DNA of 64,000 nt, from positions 11,294,386-11,358,385 of the forward strand of contig NC_049982.1 of the NCBI RefSeq assembly GCF_000003815.2, read 5' to 3'. Position 1 is the first letter of the stretch, and each line of letters opens with the position of its first letter. The stretch comes from Branchiostoma floridae (lineage: Eukaryota > Chordata > Leptocardii > Amphioxiformes > Branchiostomatidae). Positions 23,504 through 34,100 of this stretch are shown piece after piece. Both the position numbers and the translations under genes were made by a program. Under the pieces are notes generated by a model. The model was not told where the DNA came from. It did not search any database and saw nothing but the letters and a program-made list of their open reading frames with translations.

Positions 23504-26500
23504 CCCTTTCTCTGTCTCCTCCCTCCCGTCTCTCTTCTCTCTCCTCTTTCTCTCTCTCTCTTTTCACACGCGTATTTAACGCACCAACATGGATGAAACT
23601 AAATGACGTCATCGATACGTGACTGCAAACTGTTTCCAAGGGAATGACGTAGCTTTGAGATAGCATTTGTAGAAACATGGCGTACGCTGGATTGCGCCAC
23701 AGTCACGTGACTATTTAAATGTAATGACGTACTTGTCTTGCGGCGCTAGAAAGGTCCAGGAGCAGGAGAGGTCGTCAAGGTAGTTGTCAGGGAACATGGG
23801 TGACGTCAGGGTCCCCTTGACGCCGGACACAGTGACCGTACTCATGGCCTCGCAGGTCGAAAGCGTCTCTGGAAGGTCCAACGCCGAGTCTGTTGGAAAA
23901 GGAAAACGCTTTCGCACACTGCCCTTAAGTTTCCGGCCGAAGAAGTAATTGTAGATTTTTCTGTTAGATAACCAGGTGGGTCACAGTAAAAAAAATGACT
24001 TCTTCCCCACATGGTTCAACCTAAACGAAAAGAATGTCAATATGCAACTCATACAGACTGGAATAGACATGTGAACCCACCATACCCTCCTCGGCATTTG
24101 AGGTCTAGTAGGTTTTATTACAGACATTTTTTATCAATATATCAGATGATACTCAATTGCATCTACTTTTCTGTCCTCTGCAAACAGTTCTTAAACATTC
24201 CATCATTTCTAAACCTAAACGTTTTCAGAATAACTAATTCTTTTTTAAATTTGTCAACATCGACTTAAAATAAAATGAACTTGAAAAGCTTTGTTCATTT
24301 CTTTAAAAGTATTAAACCATTTCTTTAAAGCGAAATAAAGAACGTTATCTTGTACTTATCCTCGTTCACAGCTTCATAGCGCAGCCGAAAACCCTTGCGG
24401 CGGATGGGGAAGTCGGCTCTTAGCCTAACGCCCACGGTTGAGTTGAGTTTATTGAGGTTATTGTGATACCCTTTAGCTCATTGAGCTAATCTTCCAGGGC
24501 TCATTAAAAAAAAAACAGTATATACAAGTAGATGGACAGATATCATACACTCAATGCAGATACAAATACACATATGTACATAAAGTCAAGAAGTCATGAG
24601 GTCAGGGGGTTATATACATGTACAACAAAACCATTATGATCCATACAAATTGTCTATCATCTTCTTGTATCTGAGATGGTGGTACCAGTGATGGTGATGG
24701 TAGAATCTAGATCTTGTGCTCTATTTGCTGTTCCTAAGGGCGCTGTCACATAGGTCCTGAGATCGTTGTACGATTTTGATGCCATGGGATTTTCAGACAG
24801 GTTTCAATTTTGTGTACCAAGGCAGTTGATACGTACTTTTTCGTCGACGTTCGACGATCGCACGACCTATGAGATCGCGCCCTAACGAAATTAGGTAATG
24901 TGTTGTAGCCTTACCTGGCTCGACAGCGTCATAGCGCAGCCGAAAGCCCCTGCGACTGATGGAGAAGTCGGTTCTGAGCCTGACATCCACAGTGGTACCA
25001 GTGATGGCGCTTGGAGGCTCCCGACTGCTACAGTACGTCCCGAGGGTCTCGCTGCCGTCCAGCACCACCGTGATGCACGCATCGTCCACGCTCTCAAACT
25101 CGAACTCGTCAATGAATCGGATCAGGACTATCCTACGGTAAATAGGCAGGGTAGATTTAAGTTACACAAACCACACCAAGAACATCCCAAACCTAGAGTG
25201 AACGATACTCTGTTGGCAGATCTCATACAAGAATTGGACCATTTTAGAAATATAATCAGACTATTCAAGCGCCTAAAATTACGAACATACACACAAACAT
25301 GCACACACATACCCACACGCGTACGAACACACACCACACACACACATAAGCACCCGAACACACACACACACAAACATACACACACACACACAAACAATCA
25401 AACACAAACACATACACACGCGCGCGCGCACGCAAATTAGCATCATCGACAACATTCTTTTCATCTTATTTTGGCGAAGAAAAAAGACACCGTCTTACTT
25501 CCCGGGAGTAGCGGCGATGTGGTAGGTACAGTCGATGTTGTCGGGGTAGAGGTCCGGATAGTTAGGTGACGTCACATATCCGGATCCGGCCAGTAAAGTG
25601 GTCTGTCCACAGGAAATCCCCTGCGTACCTACATGGATGAAAGGACAAATATACGTTTGTATCTTTGCTATTTTGTTTGCTCTCGTCTCCGAAAGTAGCA
25701 GAACAGTCAGTGAAAAATTGTTTAATTACGTATGTTGGAAATAAGCTTTTCATTCTGAGCGTGTAGACCATTTACACTGAATAAAGCAAATTATGAATCA
25801 ATAGTAGTATTGATTCATAATTTGCTTTATTCAGCTAGAGAAGCAGTCAACAAAACTGCACTTCTGGTTTGCCTTAGCGTTCATATTGTAATCTAGATCT
25901 ATAGGCATACTATACGGATTGTGACAGTTTGGCTACGCTGTCAAGCTTTGCTTCTCACAAAGGATATGGCAGTTTCACGAGTGTCCAAGTTGACAAACCT
26001 CCCTGATTTCCAGAGACCTGTGCAGTTGAAGTTTCAGACGTCAGGGCGTTTGTGGCTGGCGGCTGCATGGTGGTGGTGGGCGGCACTGTCGTATCTGCTG
26101 CCGTGGTCGGGAATGAAAATAGATAGTATCAGCTACTTGCGCAACAACAACAAAATAGTTACTCACTGACGAAAGCAGTGGATGCTACCTGATACGTCTG
26201 ATCGTCTCCAAAATCATATCCAGCTGTTGAAGTAGCTGCTTTTTGGCGTATGTTATTACCTGGATCATCCTAACCTTCATCGACATTAGGTACTTGATTC
26301 ACAGTCAGGATGCCGGGAGCTTCGACCCTTTACCAATTGTAGCCCAACTCAGCTCGTCCAATGAATATTATTTTAGCATTTCCTAATAAGTTATGTTAAT
26401 GAGGCCCTGAGTTGCATGATCTATATCTAATAATTGTCACCTTTGCCAACTTCCATGCCCTATCTGGAAAACATAATAATGACACCTCCTACCTATCTGA

Positions 26501-27639
26501 CAGACGAACCCCGAGGTCTCACCACACGCAACATCAGCCCATGCAACTACAGCCCGGAACCAAGAGCGTTGTTTCTGGGCACAATCTTCTTCTCTGTTGC
26601 CAAAATTGTCGGGTTCACCGTAGAACCAGTTGGAATAACCTGTTGACGCTAAACTTATACCGTCCTCAAATACCCATCGCCCTTCTCTGTCGGCGTCAGT
26701 TAAGCCGATCCAGCGTGTCGACCACATCTCCCTACTCACACCGTCGATAAAAGCGTTGATCTCTCTGTTTTTCGGCATGGCTAACATCGCCCCGTCCGCG
26801 GCACACCTCTGTCTGGCCTGGGCGTACGTCATCCGTTCAGGGAAGTCCTTGTAGCAGACTCCCTTGAAACTAGCGTAGCCCGATATTTCACAGCCTGTGA
26901 AGAAAATAGGAGTGTCTGACTCATTAAAACCTGTATTTGTCAAATGTTGAATACATACAAGTTATCCATCAAGTAATTTGTGTCCGACTAGATAGCAAAA
27001 TAGAAGGGAATTACTTCGAAATACAGCTGTCTACTGTAAATGTTCAAATACAATTCAATCTCTACAACTGGATAAAAAAAACACGGATATTTACCTCCGG
27101 ACATTTCGAGTGACATCCATCACTCTCATTCAGCGTCACTAGAATGAACTAGCAGAATAATTCAATACAAGCACAGCTGACTAGAAAAGTACTGTAAATG
27201 CATCATTGAGTTCGAGGGGATTTAATTTCGCGTTAGAGGGAGAAAGTGAAGTGTTCACGGTAGTGCCATAGCAGCCATACACTGTAGTCCATACTGTAAT
27301 GAGAAAATGTTCGCGGTGGGTTTTTTTTTAAGTTCGCGGTAAGACTGCCTCGCGAAAACCGCGAACATAAAACCACCGCGAACATTTCTGCATTTACGTA
27401 ATGCAAAATGCACATCGTGGCGCCGTCACCTATACTACAGTTGATTTTTGATGTGGTAACACTTGAACTTTGGAGTACTACATCAGATCAAGAGCACACG
27501 GGTTGGGATGCATGCAATCACTAGCTAGCACTGTAGGTAGGATTTATACTGGGCAGGAAGATAACATACCTCCAACAGGCACAGCCAAAAAGAAGATCGA
27601 AAGGCAGACTACTGACAGTACACTGAGTACAGTGTCCAT
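21183..27639 (-). CDS. Gene C: type I membrane protein, C-type lectin-CUB-CUB-LDLa-stem-TM
   Basis: Ten exons, read downward: 27639-27570, 26894-26493, 26097-25999, 25628-25499, 25132-24915, 23889-23733, 23309-23080, 22327-22208, 21857-21720, 21352-21183. They join into 577 residues. A signal peptide ([20 protein letters not shown]) precedes a single-exon long-form C-type lectin domain with six cysteines, WIGLTD, GEPDNFG in place of EPN, and WAD. One Thr-rich unit follows, then two CUB domains, an LDLa repeat, a Thr stem, a membrane span and the tail [14 protein letters not shown], almost identical to gene B. CUB1 is 12 nt shorter than in gene B and has lost the PYDY around its third cysteine, so the usual calcium-binding YD is absent. 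The signal peptide resembles that of gene D, not gene B. Sugar binding is uncertain because of the EPD motif. Confidence 0.86.
23429..23565. repeat. (CT)n microsatellite in the CUB2 intron of gene C
   Basis: Nearly pure CTCTCT tract, at the same intron position as the shorter tract in gene B. Confidence 0.95.
24363..24437 (-). pseudogene. Decayed duplicate of the CUB1 second-half exon (gene C)
   Basis: CAGCTTCATAGCGCAGCCGA, GGGGAAGTCGG and CCTAACGCCCACGG align to the working exon 24915-25132. The relic resumes at 24676 with GGTACCAGTGATGGTG after an inserted retroposon. It corresponds to the gene B relic at 16402-16491. Confidence 0.75.
24438..24675 (-). mobile_element. Short retroposon insertion splitting the CUB relic
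   Basis: About 240 bp absent from the gene B copy. Read on the minus strand it ends in AATAAACTCAACTCAA, which resembles a LINE or SINE 3' tail with short CTCAA repeats. It contains no open frame of note. Confidence 0.55.
24738..24882. mobile_element. 145-bp MITE with TAA target duplication (PIF/Harbinger-like)
   Basis: Ends GGGCGCTGTCACATAGGTC and GACCTATGAGATCGCGCCC are inverted with three internal mismatches. TAA flanks both sides (24735-24737 and 24883-24885). Confidence 0.75.
25288..25437. repeat. (CA)n microsatellite in the CUB1 intron of gene C
   Basis: CA-rich tract with a terminal CGCGCGCG run, half the length of the homologous tract in gene B. Confidence 0.93.
27190..27400. mobile_element. 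Foldback MITE, TACTGTAAATGCA family, copy 2
   Basis: Starts TACTGTAAATGCA and ends TGCATTTACGTA. The interior has GTTCGCGGT and ACCGCGAAC arms. It lies in the first intron of gene C. Confidence 0.8.
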
Positions 27640-27955
27640 AGCTGCTGTTCGTTCTGTTCTAGCTGGCGTGATTGCTGTCAGGTATGGACCCGTTGACAGT
27701 GAAGTCAACATTGAATAATCATTGGTAACACCAAGGAGGTTAGAAATAGATGTTTAACGTCCTTGGTAATACCTTAATTCAAAGGCGTGAGAAACATACT
27801 TGGTGATCGGAAGCCATCAAATGTAAAATGGCCCAAATGTAAAATGTGTCTATGTAAATAGACATAAAATTGTCGAAAAGGTGCACTGTTGCCGGTTCGA
27901 TTTAACGTCAGATTTGAGAGTTGTGGGCTAACAAACGCGATACAGTTAGATGGGG

Positions 27956-28188
27956 CTAGACGTGAATGTCTTTTCTAATAACAAAGCGATCTTTTGCATG
28001 TTCCAGTAATGTACCAGTGTTTCTGTAGTCGACACAGTCCGCACAGTCACAGTGGTCTGCAGTGTTGCCGCACCAGTTTCCCGGGGAGCAGCATGGGTAT
28101 ATCCCGCCATGGTCGCATTCAGCAGGGTTACCGTCTTCAGCAGGGTAGCCCTGCCCGCAACGCCAGTCATCACGCCACTTCTTAGGAG
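27956..28188 (-). CDS. Hevein-like Cys-rich exon (last exon assigned to gene D)
   Basis: Acceptor GATAG|CTCCTAAG in phase 1, then [33 protein letters not shown] and [10 protein letters not shown], with nine cysteines, and a TAG stop after 77 codons. The CCS..WCG core is that of small chitin-binding, hevein-type modules, which I also associate with amphioxus lectin genes. The exon sits in a block of about 0.9 kb (27813-28694) whose two edges carry the same sequence (CAAAGGCGTGAGAAA and ATCGGAAGCC). It may therefore have been copied in, and its membership of gene D is inferred. Confidence 0.55.
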
Positions 28189-31100
28189 CTATCAGGAAAA
28201 AATGCAGTACGTACGTCATCTTTAGGTTTCGCTTCATAGTGATTAGTCATATACATTGTATGTACACGCAAATGTACACGCAATACGCTAGAGGCAGAGC
28301 CCTTGGTTTTTAGACTCCTTAACATTTTGTTTTTGTTCTCAGTTTAGTATTCTGGCAAAGGTTTATGTTTTGGGCTTGTGCGTCCGTCATTCCGTCCGTA
28401 AACAACGTAACTCGACAAGCCTTGTATGGATCCTGATGTTATTTGGTAGGTGGGTAGGGGTCGGGAAGATGAAGGTCAAGTTCCATAATGGGCCCCTAGC
28501 GCCTTGCTAAGGTACTGCAGCGGAACTTCCATTTTTAATATCTCGTGTTCTGGACATGCTGTGGTCGTGATTTTTGAGTGGTTGATAGCCCCGGGCCAGA
28601 GAGTAAGTGTTGTAAATTTGGACCCCTTAGCTGCTTTTGGGCAAGGCTGCTAGAGACAATCATCCCTCGCCACCGAACCAGCGAACGAGGTACCCTGATT
28701 CAAAGGCGTGAGAAATATACTTCGTAATCGGAAGCCGCAACAGGCTTACTGGGAGCGCCGTGGGTGCTGTTGGAAATTGTCTGTGCCATTGAACTACCAC
28801 GCAGATTACAAGAGGCACGCGGTCTCCAACTCCAATTCGATCCCCCAAAAGACGCTGTGACCGAGACTTTGTGCACTATAAGTGGCTAATTTGACTATGA
28901 GGGACTTGGGGAAGATGTCCCATTTTTAGTGAATGTCAAGAATGTTAAGAGCTATGTCAAAAGGAATGTTAAGCATACGCAGTTGTCAGCCGGAAATCAC
29001 TTTGTGATCTTGCACAAAGAAGAATTGGAAATAGAATTACAACTAATATGTCGGAAGAGTCGCAAAGCCTGGAGATTAAACTCCATGTGAAGTTTGAAAA
29101 AAAGAAATGATAGAAGTTGTTTTCAAATGATATTGATCCGGTACTTGTGCATTTCTGATGTTAGACGAAAAGGAGTGAAAGTGGGTTACATGAGAAATAC
29201 AAACAATCGTTTTGCAAAGCTGGGTATTGTTAGAATAAAAGCCCATCTGAAAGACTATGGATTAAAGCAGAATGTTGTTATAAAGGCACTATATTTCACA
29301 TTTTACTGCAAATGTTGCTACGTTAGGCTAAGGTCCCATTTCCAAACCGGGCCCCGGCCGAGATGTTTGCGGAAACGAAAAATAAAAGTGTTTATCCAGT
29401 AATATACATATACATAATTTGTTTGTGTTTTGTTGCCTCATATATCGTATTTTTTCGTTTCCGAAAGCTACCCGACCGGGCCTCGGGTTGGGAATTGGGA
29501 CCCAAGCCCTACCATGGCACGCTTTGTCACGTGCTGGAACTCAACTCATGGTGCTCCGTCGCTAGTGATCAAGTTTTGATGAATGAATTTTTGATACATC
29601 ATCTGAACAACATACTTGAATAAGAAATGCATTCATACGGTTCATGAACCCTTCGCGCTGCGACAAACACAGTGAGATACCTGATAGTGCTGTTGTCCGG
29701 ATAGTGGCGTTGTGAGAAACCGTAGTTCCTGGATGAGTTGACCGTCGTGTCGGCTGGGTAGAAGACGACATCGGCGTGGATGTGGTCTGTGTACGTTTGG
29801 CGTGCTGAGAAACCGTAGTTCCTGGATGAATTGACCGTTGTGTCGGCTGGACAGAAGAAGGCATCTGTGTGGATGTGGTCTGTGCACGTGTGGCGTCCTG
29901 CGAAACCGTAGTTCCTGGATGAGTTGATCGTTGTGTCGGCTGGGTAGAAAACGACATCTTTGTGGCTGTGTTCTGTGAACGTACCGTAGTGTTGGTTGGA
30001 GTTGTTGCATGTCTCGGCGTCGTTGGTATCTCAGTAGTTTGTTGAGATGGAAACGCTGTGGTAGATTAATCAAGAGAGCTTTTAAAAAAGCTGGGGGCGA
30101 ATATAGTTGGTTGGGTGGCGTGAGTAATGTAAAATGTGTCTATGTAAATAGACGTAAAATTGTCGAAGAGGGTGCACTCACAGCACTGTTGCCGGTTAGA
30201 TTTAACGTCAGATTTGAGAGTTGTGTGTTTCCTTATATTCACATCAATTTTATTTCACTTTGCTTCATATTTTCTTACATTTCCTTACTTTTCATTCCTT
30301 TATACACTTTCAGTACTTTCCTTTTTCGTACCCTTTCACACTTTCGGTACCCCGTTTCTGTGTGCGTGGGGGGGGGGGGATGTAACGGGACAGTGTGGGG
30401 AACGTCTCATATAGTCATTGTTTCAGCAAGGCTACTCGAACATCCCGTTATTAGTATGGTATGCGTTTACATGAAGCCAGTCGGATACAAGTGTTCGTGT
30501 ACATTTCTAATACTTCATGATATGTGTTTTGTATTTCTTGCATATCTCTTTATATCTTTGAATATGGTTCCCGACTTTTGGTTTTTGACCCTTTGAATGC
30601 CTCCTTTCCCGGAGGTAACAAAATGTTAATACGACACAGTGCACATACCGACGCAGGTTGCATGGACCGACGGGACGAACCGCCATTGGCTCCCGTCCCA
30701 CAGCTCCCACACTGGCCTAGTCTGGTCCGGTGTCATGGCACAATCGCTGACGTAAACGCCGCCATTGGCTTGCCCGATCGTGCTCCCGACCAACCACTGA
30801 TTGTATCTATCTGCGACGAAGAAGAGAAAGGCTCGGCTGTCCCTGTCGCTAACGTAGACAGGCCTGCCGCCGCTGGTCTGGCTTGTCCTGGTGTAGGTTG
30901 TCATACGGGAAGGTTGGTAGGTGGCGTCACCATGCAGACTGACCCTCGTACATTCTATAGTGCTGCTTACCGGTTGTGGAATTACAGCATCAGCTGGAAC
31001 GTCATCTGAAGTAGACAAGGAAGAAAATGTAACCTTAATAGGGCAGTCAAAGTTAGCTGATACGCGAGGTTGCAAAAGGTGGTCAAGCAACAGGACAACC

Positions 31101-34100
31101 AGGATTGAAAGGGGGGAAATGAAATCTTTCGGGTACATGTAACGTTAATTGCAAGTGGGAATACGAAAAACTTTACCATTGCAGTTTTCCATAATTATTT
31201 GTTCATCTCAAGCTCATGAAATAATGCAGACTGGGCATGTGGCAACGGCATTGCGTAATGGTAGGGTGTTTGGCCCAGATCCTAGAGGTCCTGGGTTTAA
31301 ATCACCACATGCGCCCTTGGAATGGTAGTTTATACGTCTATCCTCACTTTGCTTGGGTGAAACTGAGTACCTAGCTTCGGTAAAGGACATCCATCGGATA
31401 GGACGTTAAATTGGAAGTGCTGGAAAAAAAGTCGACTCGAATACCTACCACAATTACCAAAATGAGTAGGGCTCCATTCCGGTGATTGGATCAAATAAAT
31501 CTGTCCGAATATAACGTTACAGTTTGTACTCTTCAATACAAACCTGTTGTGTTATGCCCTGGTGCGGCTTTCCGGGTATGCAATACAGACAAAAATGTGC
31601 CTCATGTAAAATAAAATCAAATGTAGGTCATGCGACGTTTTATGTGATCGCCAAATTACTCTCCCAGCAGAGGTTGAGTCGCGTAGATAGTAGTAGTCGG
31701 AAAAATTACACCGGCGCTCCTCTTACATATCGTAAAATATGATGTTAGTCCTACGAACCATAACAGGCGATCTTCACATCCGTGTTCTCTATCCACTGTC
31801 CATTGTTCATCAGAAAGAAGGCCCCGTTGATCTCGTCGGCGTAGAGGTGGGAGTCCTTGACGTAGACACCCCGGCGCCCAAAATCCGGCCCCACACACCA
31901 CCCCAGAAAGCTGTCACCCCTGTAATACAGGAAGTCGCAGGTGGCGTTGCTGTAGTACACGGGGCGGCCCTCGCGGGTGTCTCCCGTCATGGTGTAGGAC
32001 GTCATCCTGGAGACCTGAACGGTGGTGGAGCCGTATAGGGCTTATTCAGTCACGTGATCCTCCCCCTGGCAACGAGCGAAGTCGGCCATTTTGGTGTACC
32101 ACAGTCAGCCCGCCTACAGTGGGGCCCTATGCAACTCGCCGTAGAAATTGTAAATATTTCCCAAGCAATGCACCATTTCCGTTCAAAACGTTTAGTTTCA
32201 CAATCACAGTGCTTTGTCTTGACGTGGGATGTTGGTTCTGCACTGGTAAAGCGCACACAGATTGGGTAACAGTAAGATTTGCTTCGCGATTCTCTAGGAA
32301 AGCCGTGCGGGAATGAAAATACGAAGGGAAATTCCGAAAACAAACAGCGGAGTCCATAAATGACAGCAGGAGCATGTCCCCTAGTTCTTTGATGAATTTC
32401 CATGAAAAAAACAAAGAGTACAAGATGCTGACTGTGTGTGAACAAAAACCGCGGCACAGGATACTATCCTGTGGTCGTCCAACTTCTGAATGTCGAACTT
32501 TCCTGATCACTACGTAACGTTACTTCTATCAACTAAATCTCATCCTACACTCCAGTATTTGTCCAGATACTACGTTGTCGCAAGGATTTTTCATCAAGTT
32601 GTTGTAAGTCTGGTACGTTTTTAACTGAGTGTGCAGAAAGTCTTTCACAGAACAAAATAACAAAGACAAGATCGATGGACTCCGCTGTCACCCCGTCACT
32701 GTTGCCGTGTCCGTAAAGTAGACTGGATCTCCGAAAACTTTCCCTCATTGATGAAATATGGATAATTTCTATCCGATTTTTGTAGCGAAAATATGACTTG
32801 AGGTAGGGAGCTCTTTGCATAGTCAAACAGCGTGCAAACGACTTCACTTTCCTCGGAGTTAGAGACCTTCGGACACCGAGAATCTTCACCGGGACTGGTG
32901 GTACACCAAGATGGAGGCGCACGGAGGGAAGGGGTGATGACGTCACGTGAATAAGCCCTATAAGACAACCGTTGGACAGCCTGGTAGAGATAAATAGAGA
33001 GATATAGATTTGTGAATGGAAGCGAAACGGGTGCTGACACAGATTGATAATTGATGTTCGTGGAAAATGCTGTTTGTGGATTTATGTGCTGTAGACAGCA
33101 TAACTTGAGACCCAGAGATCGGATCTTTATGACACAGCTGTACTCGGTATTTTCTTTATCACTATGTTTAAGTCGTTATCAATAATACTGCAACTATACT
33201 ATAAAAAATCTCATGTTCTGGATATGTTGTAGCCTGCCTTTCTTCAGAGAATATCTTTCGGGCACATGGCGAAGTAAAGATGACACCTCCGTCAATTCGG
33301 TCAGATATCCGAACTCCGATCTTGATCCATATGTAATTCACTTGAATTCCACGACCTCATAACAATTTTAAACTTTGTGACTGAGGTTTCATATTGACTG
33401 TATATGGTTCTTGTAGCAAGACAAGTGGCGCATCACAATCGTTTCGCAAAGCAGGGTATCGTGAAAATAAAAGCTCATCTAAAAGGCTGATATATAAGGA
33501 TTAAAGCGGAATGTTGTTTTAAATGCACCATATTTCAATGCACATTTTACTGGGTGCATTTCCAAATTTTGCTACGTTAGGCTAAGGTCCCATTTCCAAG
33601 CCGGGCCCCGGCCGGGATGTCTGCCTACAGTAATTTCTGACTGATAAAGTCAAATGTAACGACTGTAAAATGTCGAATTTGGCAAGCTAAGTAAGAATTT
33701 CACACAATAAGGATGCTGGATGGGCTGAAAGGAAGGGGAACAAGACAAAGAAGTACCAAGACACTTTCATCAAGACACCATATGGTCAGTTTAGTATACT
33801 ATCACGTGTAAGATATGAAAAAAATTGCGGCGTTCTGTTTTGCTACGCACCATTTTGCGCCCATTTTGCCAATTGCGAAATATCTGACAGTGCACCGGAC
33901 AAAAAGTTCGCAATTTCAGAGGACAACGCCCTCAGAGCAGCCCTCGTAGAAATCGAATGTTACCCATGCTAATCTAACACTGGGGTTGTCTGACTCCACA
34001 TGTCGCCTCTACATGTCACTGTAAATAGTAGCACTTGGCTAAACCAAGGACGTTATATTGGCTAAACAAGCAAAAACATGAGGGGAGCTAGCTATCTGGG

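Noticed and set aside
24438-24675. Functional exon interrupted by the insertion
   Set aside because: The flanking CUB-like sequence is already a decayed duplicate in gene B, and the working exon is intact at 24915-25132.
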